Positions 26,640-35,483 are shown, counted from the stretch's first letter. The stretch is 64,000 bases of DNA from Chloroflexi bacterium UBA6077 (GCA_002436065.1 DIXP01000065.1:43090-107089); one strand, 5' to 3'. Notes: generated by a model from the sequence alone, not told the origin. Translations and numbers: made by a program.

Positions 26640-29451
26640 GCCTCGTTTGAGCCATTTCCTGGCAGGCGACGGCTAAACGGTTGTATGATAGCGCCTCCCG
26701 GGCCCGATGCTTCCGCTCACAGATGCTGTAAAGGCGGTAGATGAGATCCGAGACTGTCTCCGCCAGATCTCCAAGAGCGGCCAGCAGCGGTCGAACGCTG
26801 GCCGCCTCATCCTGGCTCTCGAATGTATGGACCAGGCATTGAGTTGCCCTCCATATGGCCCCGCGCCGACCCGGTCCCAGCGCTTCGTCCGGTGCCAACT
26901 CCTCTCCGCGCAACAGCCTCACCCTGCCGGCGCGGACGGCCGCGATCCGCGCCTCCACCAGCGTCCCCACGGTGGAGCCCCGTGCCTCTGCTTCGACTTC
27001 TGCCATTGCCAGTGGTCCTTCCGCAAAGGCGTGGCGTTCGAACCATGACAGTGCCCATCGCGTTTCCGCATCCCAGTCGGCCTCGGCTTCCGACAGCAAT
27101 TCGTCCAGCACACGACTACTGCAGGCAAGGGCAGTGTGGACGGAAAGCTGGTTTCCGTCCATACCTATTACTTGTGAGAACCGGGTGAAGAGCACCATGG
27201 TGGGACCGATAGCGACTTGTGCCAGGTCCACTGGGGCGATCTCGTGTCTCCGAAGAGCCTTGACGACCGCCAGCAACCTGTCCTTCAGTTCGGCGAGGAA
27301 CTCCTCCTGAGTGGCCGCGGGGGCGGTCGTGGGACGCGGTCGGCAGGCCAGTACCATGCATGAGTCGAGGGCGTTCGCTGCCAAAGCAACACTTCGGGTG
27401 CGCCGTTCGCATCGCATAGGCCATGCGGCGGTGATGGCGAAGCCTGCGCCGATCAATGGCCGCAGCATGGCTTCCCAGCCGGGCGAGACCATGGCGGACC
27501 GCTCCCCCAGCTCTGCGCCCGTCCCATCCTGGAGCTCGGTCCGTTTGACGGCATAGAAGAGGACGAGGGGGTAGTCCGGATGGCGCGTTTCCAGCATCCG
27601 GGCGAATGCTCCTTTGAGCCCGTGTTCGAAGGCCCCCCCGGCTTCTCCTCTGTTCCCATCAAGCCGGTAGGGGGCAACCACCAACTCCTGGTCTTTCAAT
27701 GTGGCCGACTCACCGAACAGGTCAGGGTAGGTCTGTCCGAGGCAGTGGCGAAGCCAGCCGTAGAAGAAGTCAGATAGCTGCGCGTAGGCTATGTTGTCAT
27801 AATACGGCGGGTCGGTGACCACCAACGCCCCCCGGAGATTGGAGGCGCTTGTGGTGGCATCTCGCTGGAGGGCGAGTCCGGGGAGGGGTGCCATCCCCTG
27901 ATCCTCCACTATCTCCGAGCAGCTCTGGAAGAAAGAGGTGAGCGAGGCCAGGGAGCCAAACGGCGACAGCTCGACGAAGTCCCAGGCCATGGGGAGGGCG
28001 TGGCGGGCGAAGAGGCCGCGCACGTTCTGGTTGGTGCTGTTCCAACTGGTGAGGGTGTTGGATAGGTCCATCCAGCGGGACAGGGAGAGGGCCAGGTAGG
28101 TGGCAACGGCATCGGCGTAGCAGCTGGCTGCTTGAGCCTCCAGGCCGGTCGCCAGAGCGTCGCTGTACACGTGGTCTCGTGTCTCTCCCACCAGGTCGCC
28201 GAGGGTGCTGAGCGCGATGATCTGCCGAGGGGTGAAGAGGGAGCCCCAGCTTGTGAGCCCGTAGCCGTAGCAGGTCCCGCCGGTGAGGTGCTGAGGGGTC
28301 GGTCCTGAGAGGAAGTCTTCCCTGGCCTTCCGCACCAGGGTCTGTTCCTCGGCGGATAGTACGGGTACGGTGGCCTCGGCGGGAGGCAGATAGATGCGTC
28401 CCCGCCGGTTCCCCACGACCACTGCCATCAGCTGCTGTTCCATCCGGTTGGCCTGCCCCTGCTGGCGGAGGTATCGCAGCGGCACGGGCGATCCGCACAG
28501 CAGGCAGCGGGCACCCCTCCTGCCTACGGTGCCTTCCGGCGGTGTCCCTTCGCCAGTCCTGATCTCGAATCGCACCCGTGTGGACTGGGCGTGTATCCGG
28601 GGATCGATCCAGGCCGCTCTGCCGCCCTTGGCGGCGAGGCGGAAGCTACGGATCAGCGGCATTACCCCTGCGCACTCCGGGTTGGGGCAGCGCACGGTCC
28701 TGGCCCAGAGCCAGCCGATTACCGGCGCTTCGCCACCCCCATGTTGCTCGGGCAACGGCACCTTTGGGTACAGGTGGCCAATGCGGCTCTCCGCTTCGTC
28801 CCTCAGCCACCTTCCGTAGTGGCGGATGTCGGCGGCCAGTCCGGCGGCGTTCCCCGAAGAGGACCCGCTCTCCTGGCGACGGTCCGGGGGGTTCACAGGC
28901 CCTATGCTACGATGCATGGGAGGGATCTCTATCAGCGCCCGGGTGATCAAGGCAGCCACCGGGTTCAGGTCGCTGCCGGTGGCTGCCAGTCCCAGCCGTT
29001 GCGCCTCCAGTGGCAGGGAGCCCCCGCCGCAGAAGGGGTCCAGGAATGGTGGAGGGTTGCCGCCGGTTGCCGCATGAATCAGTAGGCGGGCCGCGGCGAG
29101 CGTATCCCTGCTGGAGGAGTGATCCCAGCGCGCCAGCCGCTCGATGAAGGCGAACAGCTTTCGCCGCCTCTGGATCCCGAGGGGGAGGTCGCTCCAACCG
29201 ACGCTCCCCGAGGAGGGGGAAGGCAGTTGGTCGATCTGCTGGAGGAGGGTCTCAGGCACGCCCTCCTGGTCGGGGTCGTCGATGAGGGATGCGAACAGTA
29301 CCGCCCGACAGGCTACCAGGGGGCGACGCGCCCACCAGATGTGGAGGGATCGGGGGTGGCGACGAGTGAATGGCTCCTTCTCGCGGGCTGCTTCACGGTT
29401 GATCCCCTCCAGGGGAAGACCGACCTCGATCAGCTTCCTGCGACGGGCCAA
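26623..29451 (-). CDS. DUF1156 adenine-specific DNA methylase with zinc ribbon (COG1743 type)
   Basis: 942 residues. N-terminal DUF1156 signature (LIEVGLPLEGINREAAREK, then HIWWARRPLVACRAVLF). Motif I is FLDPFCGGGSLPLEAQRLGL. A zinc ribbon is formed by CPNPEC and CLLC about 65 residues apart. Catalytic motif IV is TDPPYYDNIAYAQLSDFFY. The C-terminal 250 residues are helical. The start is TTG, six bases after the glycosyltransferase stop. Relatives occur both as orphans and inside some anti-phage gene sets with DUF499-type ATPases and helicases. None of those partners is present here, so defence activity is not supported by context. Confidence 0.9.
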   Translation of the reverse strand: MARRRKLIEVGLPLEGINREAAREKEPFTRRHPRSLHIWWARRPLVACRAVLFASLIDDPDQEGVPETLLQQIDQLPSPSSGSVGWSDLPLGIQRRRKLFAFIERLARWDHSSSRDTLAAARLLIHAATGGNPPPFLDPFCGGGSLPLEAQRLGLAATGSDLNPVAALITRALIEIPPMHRSIGPVNPPDRRQESGSSSGNAAGLAADIRHYGRWLRDEAESRIGHLYPKVPLPEQHGGGEAPVIGWLWARTVRCPNPECAGVMPLIRSFRLAAKGGRAAWIDPRIHAQSTRVRFEIRTGEGTPPEGTVGRRGARCLLCGSPVPLRYLRQQGQANRMEQQLMAVVVGNRRGRIYLPPAEATVPVLSAEEQTLVRKAREDFLSGPTPQHLTGGTCYGYGLTSWGSLFTPRQIIALSTLGDLVGETRDHVYSDALATGLEAQAASCYADAVATYLALSLSRWMDLSNTLTSWNSTNQNVRGLFARHALPMAWDFVELSPFGSLASLTSFFQSCSEIVEDQGMAPLPGLALQRDATTSASNLRGALVVTDPPYYDNIAYAQLSDFFYGWLRHCLGQTYPDLFGESATLKDQELVVAPYRLDGNRGEAGGAFEHGLKGAFARMLETRHPDYPLVLFYAVKRTELQDGTGAELGERSAMVSPGWEAMLRPLIGAGFAITAAWPMRCERRTRSVALAANALDSCMVLACRPRPTTAPAATQEEFLAELKDRLLAVVKALRRHEIAPVDLAQVAIGPTMVLFTRFSQVIGMDGNQLSVHTALACSSRVLDELLSEAEADWDAETRWALSWFERHAFAEGPLAMAEVEAEARGSTVGTLVEARIAAVRAGRVRLLRGEELAPDEALGPGRRGAIWRATQCLVHTFESQDEAASVRPLLAALGDLAETVSDLIYRLYSICERKHRAREALSYNRLAVACQEMAQTRLSATP

Positions 29452-29457
29452 CTGTCG

Positions 29458-30201
29458 CTACTTGGCCATGGAGCCGCGTCTTCTCACCTCGGCTGCTCTC
29501 TTCGTGGGCTGTCCGCTCAACAAGCTGGCTATGTATGCCTGGAGGATCACGGGCTGGTCGTGAAGCTGTCGCCGGATCAGCTTCATCAGCGGCTCCCCGT
29601 GGGAGTGGTAGACAGCCGCCCGGGGCTCGTAGACAATCACGTACCCCAAGTGCTGCATCTGGCGGGCCCAGTTGATGTCCTCAGCTCCCCGCAGCTCCTC
29701 GTCGAAGGGGACCATCTTCCACAGGTCACGCCGGAAGGCCCCGTTGGCATTGGAGAAGCGAGCCCTGTCCATCTGGACACGCCGCTCTTTGCTGGTGACA
29801 CCCGACAGGTGCATGCCCAGCAGTTCGAAGAGGGATGCGTTGCCGCGGGGGATGTGCCGCCCGTAGACAGCTGCTGCACGGGCATACTGGAAGCCCGAAA
29901 CCAGGCTTCCCAGCCAGTCTGGGTTCTCGGGAGTGGCGTGGGCGCTCAGGCTGACGAGTAAGTCCCCGCAGCTCTCTCGGATGCCGAGGTTGAGAGCCCG
30001 ACCGTAGGTGAACTGCTTCGGATCGATGGGGACTAGTCTAGCGCCGCTCTGGAGGGTTATCTCAGGGGTGGAGTCAGTGGAGCCGGAATCGACCACGATT
30101 ACCTCGAAGTCGCGGTACCGTTGTCCCTGAATAGCGGTCAGGGTTTCACCGATGTACCGTGCCTCGTTCTTGGCCCTTATGACCACAGATACTCTGGGCA
30201 C
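29458..30201 (-). CDS. Family 2 glycosyltransferase
   Basis: 247-residue cytoplasmic GT-A enzyme: SVVIRAKNEARYIGETL at the N-terminus, VIVVDSGSTDST as the nucleotide-binding segment, and the acceptor-side FSNANGAFRRDLW and ELRGAEDINWARQM (ED motif). No membrane segments. It transfers a sugar from a nucleotide donor, probably to a cell-surface glycan. The start is GTG at 30201 with AAGGA seven bases upstream. It lies directly upstream of the DUF1156 methylase and is probably co-transcribed with it, with no obvious shared function. Confidence 0.88.
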   Translation of the reverse strand: MPRVSVVIRAKNEARYIGETLTAIQGQRYRDFEVIVVDSGSTDSTPEITLQSGARLVPIDPKQFTYGRALNLGIRESCGDLLVSLSAHATPENPDWLGSLVSGFQYARAAAVYGRHIPRGNASLFELLGMHLSGVTSKERRVQMDRARFSNANGAFRRDLWKMVPFDEELRGAEDINWARQMQHLGYVIVYEPRAAVYHSHGEPLMKLIRRQLHDQPVILQAYIASLLSGQPTKRAAEVRRRGSMAK

Positions 30202-30302
30202 TCATCGTTCCTTATGTCTGAAGCTGGCATGGAAGGCTGATGCGAAGTGGACTCCATCTCGGAAATACGGTGGCGGAGACTTCCTCTCCGCGAGGGAAGA
30301 GG

Positions 30303-30626
30303 CTACCTGATCTTGCTGCCGTTAGGGATATCCTCCGTGACGGTCACCAGCGCCAGCCTCTGCCCTTCCGCGGAGGCTGCCAAGATCATCGTCTGGGATT
30401 CTATACCCCTGATCACGGCGGGCTGGAGGTTCGCCACCACCACGACCCTTCTTCCCACCATCTCTTCGGGTTTGTAGTGCTGGGCGATGCCAGAGGTGGT
30501 GATCAGTTTTCTTTCCCCGATGTCGATCTCCAGCTTGAGCAGCTTGGATGCGCCTGGTATCGGCAGAGCCGATACCACAGTGCCAACCCTGAGATCCACC
30601 TTGGCGAAATCCTCGATCGAGATCAC
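30303..30626 (-). CDS. tRNA-binding domain protein (MetRS beta/CsaA type)
   Basis: 107 residues with the OB-fold tRNA-binding domain of Trbp111, CsaA and the C-terminus of methionyl-tRNA synthetase: ISIEDFAKVDLRVGTVVSA, then SKLLKLEIDIGE, then GRRVVVVANLQPA. It is free-standing, so it either acts as a separate beta subunit of MetRS or as a CsaA-like chaperone. Free-standing domains bind tRNA as dimers. The start is GTG at 30626 with GGGAGG six bases upstream. Confidence 0.9.
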   Translation of the reverse strand: MISIEDFAKVDLRVGTVVSALPIPGASKLLKLEIDIGERKLITTSGIAQHYKPEEMVGRRVVVVANLQPAVIRGIESQTMILAASAEGQRLALVTVTEDIPNGSKIR

Positions 30627-30767
30627 CCCTTGCCTCCCTATGAAGCGGCCGGCCGGACGTGATAGCTGTCCTTTGAGCTGCGCCTTTGCCGCGGATCGCG
30701 GCTCCTTCGCCGCGAAGAGGATGTCATGGCGCCATTATACATCATGAACAGCTACGTGCGCCCCTAC

Positions 30768-30796
30768 TTGACGTATTCTAGTGGACTCGGTAGAGT
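30768..30796 (+). promoter_or_regulatory. Promoter at the histidine-kinase gene, possibly leaderless
   Basis: TTGACG (30768-30773), 17-base spacer, TAGAGT (30791-30796). Initiation six to seven bases downstream would fall on or next to the ATG at 30803, and there is no clear Shine-Dalgarno. Confidence 0.4.
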
Positions 30797-30802
30797 GAGC
30801 CC

Positions 30803-31801
30803 ATGACCAATCTAGACTCCAGCATGTCCCAAGAGAAGATCTTATCCAATGCTCGCCTTTGGGTCGACAACTGCCAGGTTGGGCTGCGCGGCCTGATGGC
30901 GGAGGCGAAGGCCAGATATAAGGCTACCCTCTCCGACCTGGAATCGCTTGGCGGTGGCCTGGCTGATGGACGCGGACGACCCCTTGCGCTCCGCCTGGAG
31001 TTCCTTCGACGATCCCAGGACCTCCACCGTACCGCCGGCGAACTGGATAGTGGAATAACCCGACTGGATGCTGCCCTTGCGTCTCTTGACTCTGCTATGG
31101 AGGCGCTGGAGGGTAGGACGACGCAAGCTGGCGCCAGGCAGGCATCCCCCTCCGGAAGTTCTCTTCAAGCAGCGGCGTTCCAGGTCCAGGAGGAGGAGCG
31201 CTACCGTTTGGCGCGAGAGATCCACGATGGACCCGCTCAAATCCTGGCCAACGTGGCTCTTCAGTTGGAGTACATCTCGAAGCTGGCTACCCGCGACCCC
31301 AGTAGGGCGAAGGACGAACTGGCGAACCTACAGAAGGACCTGCGGCTGGCCGTGGGCGAGGTGCGGCGCTTCATGTACGACCTGCGCCCTCCTGCCCTCG
31401 AGCAGCAGGGCGTGGGGCCCGCCATAGAGAGCCATTGCCAGCGGTTGGCTGAGAGGTTCGGACTGCAGGTTGTCGTACGGTGGGAGACTACGGCCACCCT
31501 GTCCTCGCCGCACGATACTGCGGTGTTCCGCATAGTCCAGGAGGCGCTGCAGAACGTGGTCAAGCATGCCCAGGCTACTCGTGTGGAGGTTCGCGGACGG
31601 GAGGTGGGTGGCTTCCTGGAGGTGTCGGTGGGAGATAACGGCAAGGGGTTTGAGTCGGACCAACTCCATCCCATCGATCCCAACCGCTTTGGCCTAGCGG
31701 GGATGAGGGCCCGGGCCCAGCAGATAGGGGCGACCTTGCAGGTCGCCTCAGTCCCGCGCCAGGGGACCACAATAACGCTGCGGCTGCCGCTCTCCGGCTA
31801 G
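30803..31801 (+). CDS. Sensor histidine kinase, DegS/NarL-partner type (HisKA_3)
   Basis: 332-residue cytoplasmic kinase. The N-terminal 125 residues are helical and coiled-coil-like with no membrane segment or PAS domain. The phospho-acceptor His141 lies in LAREIHDGPAQILANVALQL (HisKA_3). The ATP-binding domain has the N-box QEALQNVVKHA and the G-box VGDNGKGFE. The layout matches soluble DegS-like kinases that phosphorylate NarL/LuxR-type regulators. No response regulator gene is adjacent: the next gene is a convergent amidase. It is therefore an orphan kinase in this window. Confidence 0.92.
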   Translation: MTNLDSSMSQEKILSNARLWVDNCQVGLRGLMAEAKARYKATLSDLESLGGGLADGRGRPLALRLEFLRRSQDLHRTAGELDSGITRLDAALASLDSAMEALEGRTTQAGARQASPSGSSLQAAAFQVQEEERYRLAREIHDGPAQILANVALQLEYISKLATRDPSRAKDELANLQKDLRLAVGEVRRFMYDLRPPALEQQGVGPAIESHCQRLAERFGLQVVVRWETTATLSSPHDTAVFRIVQEALQNVVKHAQATRVEVRGREVGGFLEVSVGDNGKGFESDQLHPIDPNRFGLAGMRARAQQIGATLQVASVPRQGTTITLRLPLSG

Positions 31802-31836
31802 CACTCCTAGACTGATTCTGACCGCTGTTGTCCTGA

Positions 31837-31890
31837 GTCCCCCCCTGTCATTCTGAGGCGCTGCAGCGCCTCAGAATGACAGGGGGGGAC
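31837..31890. terminator. Perfect 54-bp palindrome between convergent genes
   Basis: 31837-31890 reads identically on both strands (27-bp arms, no spacer, centre CTGCAG), with the core TGTCATTCTGAGGCGCTG. It lies between the kinase stop (31801) and the amidase stop (31900), so it can act as a two-way terminator. No U-run on either side. Confidence 0.7.
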
Positions 31891-31899
31891 GTCGCGGTA

Positions 31900-33240
31900 C
31901 TAGCAGGGGCTTGGCATGGGATCGAGCACGGCTTCGCACCAGGCGGCAGCACTCAGGAGGGTCTCCTCCCGAAAGTGGGGGGCCACAAGCTGGATGGCCA
32001 GCGGTAATCCCTCGTGGCTGAGTCCGCTAGGCAGGGAGATGGCGGGCTGGCCGAAGAGCGACCAGGGTGCCTGAAAGGTGCTGCTCCCCGTGGTGCTGGG
32101 GTCCGGGGCCACATTGTAGACGGTGGGCATGAGCAGGCAGTCCACCCCCTCCAACATCTTCTTCACCTGGGGACGCCACTTTCGCCGCAACCTCTGCGCC
32201 TGGATGTATACTGCGCTTGGCAGCAGCTGCCCCACTTCCACAACGGCGCGGATCTCAGGCCCGTACAGCTCTGCGTGCTCCCTGTGCAGGGGGGTGTGGA
32301 CGGCCGAGGCTTCTACCTCGCAGACCAGGCTGCGAACGGCCTGGATCTCCGACATTGGCACGGGGAACCTTACCTCTCGCACCTCAGCCCCCGCCCGCTC
32401 GAATCGGTTGGCGATTTGCCGCAGGTGGTCCACGACTTCCGGCGTGGCCAACCGCTCCTCGTCCAGGACGAAGCCCAGCCTGGGAGCGCTGTCCCTCTTC
32501 CTGGCTGCCTCCAGGTAGTCTCCTACCGGGACCGGTGACGAGGCTTGGTCTTTGGGGTCGTGGCCTGCCATCACCTGGAGTAGCAGGGCAGCGTCCTCCA
32601 CTGTCCTCGTGAGATGGCCGACATGGTCCAGGCTCCAGCTGGCGGGGGTGACGCCGAAGCGGCTGATCCGTCCGTAGGTTGGCTTCAACCCGACGGTGCC
32701 ACAATAGGCCGCGGGTCGCAGAATGGAGCCTCCCGTCTGGCTGCCCAGCCCCGCCGGTATCATTCGCGAGGCCACCGCAGCGGCACTGCCGCTGCTGGAA
32801 CCTCCAGGGGTGCGATCGTAGTTCCAGGGGTTGCGGGTGGGAGGCGGGTCGAAGTGGGCGAACTGGACGGTCACGGTTTTCCCGAGGACTACCGCCCCCG
32901 CCTGGCGCAGCCGGGCCACCGACGTGGCATCGTGGGGCGCCAGGCGGTGCTGGAAGATAGGTGACCCACAGGTGGTGGTCAGACCGGCCGCGTGGAAGAT
33001 GTCCTTCACTCCCAGCGGTACGCCGTGGAGAGCCCCAAGCGGCTTGTCCCCGTGGGCCTCCTGTTCGCAGCGCTTGGCCGCGGCCAGAGCCCCTTCGTGA
33101 TCCACCACCACCCAGGCTTTCAACTCGGGCTCCAGTGCTTCGATGCGACCCAGCAGGGCTTCCACCAGCTCCACAGGCGAGACTTCTCTCTTCCGAATCC
33201 CCTCTGCCGCCTGGGTTACGGATAGCTCGTGCAGATCCAT
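31900..33240 (-). CDS. Amidase-signature-family hydrolase
   Basis: 446 residues. The Ser-cisSer-Lys catalytic triad is visible: Lys in GVPLGVKDIFHAAG, cis-Ser in TPGGSSSGSAAAVAS, and nucleophile Ser in GSQTGGSILRPAAYCGTVG. It hydrolyses amides to carboxylates and ammonia, as in GatA-like amidases, AtzE or allophanate-type hydrolases. I chose ATG at 33240 with GGAGG upstream. An open frame reaching 33390 would overlap the small upstream gene. The 69-residue gene ends two bases before this start, a pairing seen for amidases with a GatC/AtzG-like subunit, so the enzyme is probably a heterocomplex. Confidence 0.92.
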   Translation of the reverse strand: MDLHELSVTQAAEGIRKREVSPVELVEALLGRIEALEPELKAWVVVDHEGALAAAKRCEQEAHGDKPLGALHGVPLGVKDIFHAAGLTTTCGSPIFQHRLAPHDATSVARLRQAGAVVLGKTVTVQFAHFDPPPTRNPWNYDRTPGGSSSGSAAAVASRMIPAGLGSQTGGSILRPAAYCGTVGLKPTYGRISRFGVTPASWSLDHVGHLTRTVEDAALLLQVMAGHDPKDQASSPVPVGDYLEAARKRDSAPRLGFVLDEERLATPEVVDHLRQIANRFERAGAEVREVRFPVPMSEIQAVRSLVCEVEASAVHTPLHREHAELYGPEIRAVVEVGQLLPSAVYIQAQRLRRKWRPQVKKMLEGVDCLLMPTVYNVAPDPSTTGSSTFQAPWSLFGQPAISLPSGLSHEGLPLAIQLVAPHFREETLLSAAAWCEAVLDPMPSPC

Positions 33241-33242
33241 CC

Positions 33243-33452
33243 CTACAGTCCTCCCTGCTCGGTGGCCGGGGCCACCAGGAAGTCTGGCTCGTCGGCCTCC
33301 ATCTCCAGTTGGTAGGGTGCGATCAGGGAGATCCAATTCGCCACCTTGCCGATCTCTACCTGGAGGGCATTGGTCCTCTGCTGTCCCCACGTCTGTCTCG
33401 CCTGCTCAGTAAGCTCTCTGGTGATTTCTGTCTTCGGGCGATCAAACAGCAT
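33243..33452 (-). CDS. Small amidase-associated protein (GatC/AtzG-like)
   Basis: 69-residue helical protein (ITRELTEQARQTWGQQRTNA, then IGKVANWISLIAPYQLEMEA). Size, acidic C-terminus and position two bases ahead of an amidase gene fit the small stabilising subunits such as GatC or AtzG (DUF4089). GGGAG lies five bases before the ATG. The family assignment is by context and composition, not by a strict motif. Confidence 0.65.
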   Translation of the reverse strand: MLFDRPKTEITRELTEQARQTWGQQRTNALQVEIGKVANWISLIAPYQLEMEADEPDFLVAPATEQGGL

Positions 33453-33485
33453 TGCACTCCCTCTCCACGATCCATTGGATGTGTG

Positions 33486-33896
33486 CTAGAAATCGTCCGC
33501 CCCCATGGAACCGCCGAAGCCGGCGTCGTTGCCCATGGGAGGCATGCCGTCCATGCCTCCCATGCCCTCGTCGTCCGGCATCTCCCCTGCTTCCATACGG
33601 TCGATCATCTCGCCGTACTCGGGACCCAGATCCTCGCCCATCTCCTGGCCCATCTTCTTGGCCCATCGGGCGATGCTTTTCGGGTCGTTCTCGTCCAACC
33701 CGGCCAGGCTCGAAGGGTCGGCTAGCTCCTCCAGCCGGCTTTCCTCCGACTTCATTACCGCGAAGCGGGATACCAGCTTGGTCAGCTTCTCGGAGCCACA
33801 GTTTGGGCACACGGGCTCATTGATGGAGTTGAAGCTTCGGAAAAATACGCTCACGCGTCGTCGACAGCCGTGGCAACGATACTCGTAAACAGGCAT
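33486..33896 (-). CDS. FmdB-family zinc-ribbon protein
   Basis: 136 residues. The N-terminal FmdB domain is MPVYEYRCHGCRRRV with CHGC and CPNC forming a zinc ribbon. An acidic helical middle follows (about residues 50-105), then a Met/Gly-rich tail (GMGGMDGMPPMGNDAGFGGS). FmdB proteins were named for a putative role in regulating formamidase/acetamidase expression, which matches the amidase gene directly downstream. The gap to the amidase-partner gene is 33 bases. Confidence 0.85.
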   Translation of the reverse strand: MPVYEYRCHGCRRRVSVFFRSFNSINEPVCPNCGSEKLTKLVSRFAVMKSEESRLEELADPSSLAGLDENDPKSIARWAKKMGQEMGEDLGPEYGEMIDRMEAGEMPDDEGMGGMDGMPPMGNDAGFGGSMGADDF

Positions 33897-33918
33897 GGGA
33901 CACCTCGTCCAAGTACTG

Positions 33919-33971
33919 AGTGCTGAGTACTGGGTGCTGAGTACGCATTGCGTGGCTCAGTACTCAGCACT
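33919..33971. repeat. AGTGCTGAGTACTG inverted repeat spanning the glcD stop
   Basis: AGTGCTGAGTACTG (33919-33932) and its complement (33958-33971) flank a further direct copy, GGTGCTGAGTAC. The right arm includes the stop codon of the glcD gene (33964-33966). Similar material is at 53822-53895. Confidence 0.6.
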
Positions 33972-35358
33972 GGTCCGGGTACATCATCTTGCCGGGGTTG
34001 AGGATGTTGTTTGGGTCGATGGCTGCCTTGATGCTGTGCATCAGGCTGAGGGCCTGAGGAGTCAGCCTTCGGGCTATGAAGGGCTGCTTCACCAGGCCGA
34101 TGCCGTGCTCACCCGAGAGGGTTCCGCCCAGGTCGATCGCGGCATCGAATAGCTCCGCGGCAGCGTGGTGGACCCTTTCCATCATCTCCGGATCCCGCTG
34201 GTCGAACAGCAGGTTGGGATGGAGGTTACCGTCCCCGGCGTGCCCGAAGACTGGAATGACCAGGTCGAACTTCTTGGAGATCTCGCCAACGCGGCGGACG
34301 AACTCCGGGATGGCGCTGCGGGGTATGCAGATGTCTTCGCCCTGCTTGGTGGGGGCCAACCGGCCCAGAGCCGCCGATACGGCCCGACGGGCCTTCCAGA
34401 GGGCTTCGCTACCCTCCTCGGTGGTGGCTACCTGCACCTCGGAGGCGCCGCTTCTCTCGCACACCTGCCCTACCTGCTCGATCTCCGGGCGGATCGCCTC
34501 CGGCTTCCCATCCACCTCGATGATCAGGATCGCGCCGGCCTCCACCGGCAGCCCCATCTGTAGATACTCCTCCACCACCCTGATGGTGGTGTTGTCCATG
34601 ATCTCTATTGTGGATGGGAGAATGCCCGATCCCAGCAAGTTGGCCACCGTCTTGGTGGCTTCCTCCAGTGTGGGGAAGATGGCCATGGCAGTGAGCCTCG
34701 CCTCCGGTTTGGGGATCAGTCGGAGGATGATCTCCGTGATGACCCCCAGTGTGCCCTCTGATCCGACGAAGAGCTGATTCAGGTTGTAGCCTGTCACGTC
34801 CTTCATCAGCTTGCCGCCGCTCCGGATGATCTCTCCGTTGGGTAGGACCACCTCCAACCCCAACACGTAGTCCTTGGTGGTGCCGTATTTCAGGCATCGA
34901 GGACCTCCAGCCCCCTCCGCCACGTTGCCGCCCAGGCTGGACTGCTTGAGGCTTGCCGGGTCCGGAGGGTAGAACAGGTTCAGGCTTTCCACCTCTGCCT
35001 GCAGCTCGGCGGTGACCACCCCAGGTTCCACCACCGCTACCAGGTTCACCCGGTCGATCTCCTTGATCCGGTTCATGCGGCTCAGGCCGAGGACTATGCT
35101 GCCCTCGTTCGGTATGGATCCACCGGACATGCCGGTGCCTGCCCCGCGGGTGACCACCGGCACCTTCTGCTGGTTTGCCAGCTGGAGTACCGCGGAGACT
35201 TGCTCCACGGAGGTTGGTAGGACAACCACACCCGCCTTGCCGGACAGCCAACTGGAGTCGTAGCCGTAGCAGACGAGGTCTTCGGGGGAGGCAAGGACCG
35301 CTTCGTTTCCGGCGACGCGGCGTAGCTGTTGTATCAACTCTGCTTTCAACTCATACAC
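33964..35358 (-). CDS. glcD: FAD-linked oxidase, glycolate oxidase GlcD type
   Basis: 464 residues. The PCMH-type FAD domain (about 35-215) has VVTRGAGTGMSGGSIP, DPASLKQSSLGGNVAE and GPRCLKYGTTKDYVLGLEVV. The C-terminal oxidase domain (about 215-460) ends with the flavin-contacting GHAGDGNLHPN and SGEHGIGLVK. It oxidises a 2-hydroxyacid such as glycolate or D-lactate, passing electrons to a GlcF-type Fe-S protein. The start is GTG at 35358 without a clear Shine-Dalgarno. It follows glcF after a 125-base gap containing a 28-bp perfect hairpin. A truncated second glcD copy lies upstream of glcF. Confidence 0.94.
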   Translation of the reverse strand: MYELKAELIQQLRRVAGNEAVLASPEDLVCYGYDSSWLSGKAGVVVLPTSVEQVSAVLQLANQQKVPVVTRGAGTGMSGGSIPNEGSIVLGLSRMNRIKEIDRVNLVAVVEPGVVTAELQAEVESLNLFYPPDPASLKQSSLGGNVAEGAGGPRCLKYGTTKDYVLGLEVVLPNGEIIRSGGKLMKDVTGYNLNQLFVGSEGTLGVITEIILRLIPKPEARLTAMAIFPTLEEATKTVANLLGSGILPSTIEIMDNTTIRVVEEYLQMGLPVEAGAILIIEVDGKPEAIRPEIEQVGQVCERSGASEVQVATTEEGSEALWKARRAVSAALGRLAPTKQGEDICIPRSAIPEFVRRVGEISKKFDLVIPVFGHAGDGNLHPNLLFDQRDPEMMERVHHAAAELFDAAIDLGGTLSGEHGIGLVKQPFIARRLTPQALSLMHSIKAAIDPNNILNPGKMMYPDQC

Positions 35359-35396
35359 CTAGGAGTCATTTATATCCGAAGGGTCGCTTGCGAGCC

Positions 35397-35463
35397 CTGC
35401 CGGGAGCGCGGGCGGCTCGCCCGCCAGTCCCTCGTGCGGGCGAGCCGCCCGCGCTCCCGGCAG
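35397..35463 (-). terminator. Perfect 28-bp hairpin between glcF and glcD
   Basis: Arms 35397-35424 and 35436-35463 are perfectly complementary and GC-rich (CTGCCGGGAGCGCGGGCGGC...), loop 11 bases. It begins 20 bases after the glcF stop. It should end or attenuate the cysE-glcD'-glcF transcript before the intact glcD. Confidence 0.65.
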
Positions 35464-35483
35464 AGGGCGGCCTTCGCTGCCCT

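Noticed and set aside
26623..29451. A complete anti-phage system around the DUF1156 methylase
   Set aside because: Neighbours are a glycosyltransferase, a tRNA-binding protein and an Fe-S protein; no ATPase, helicase, PLD or nuclease partner is present.
31900..33390. Longer amidase start at 33390
   Set aside because: The extension would overlap the small partner gene at 33243-33452 and is low-complexity; the ATG at 33240 has a clear GGAGG.
33919..33971. Possible CRISPR-like array
   Set aside because: Repeats are short, degenerate and palindromic without unique spacers of constant length, and no cas gene is present. No CRISPR array was seen anywhere in the window.
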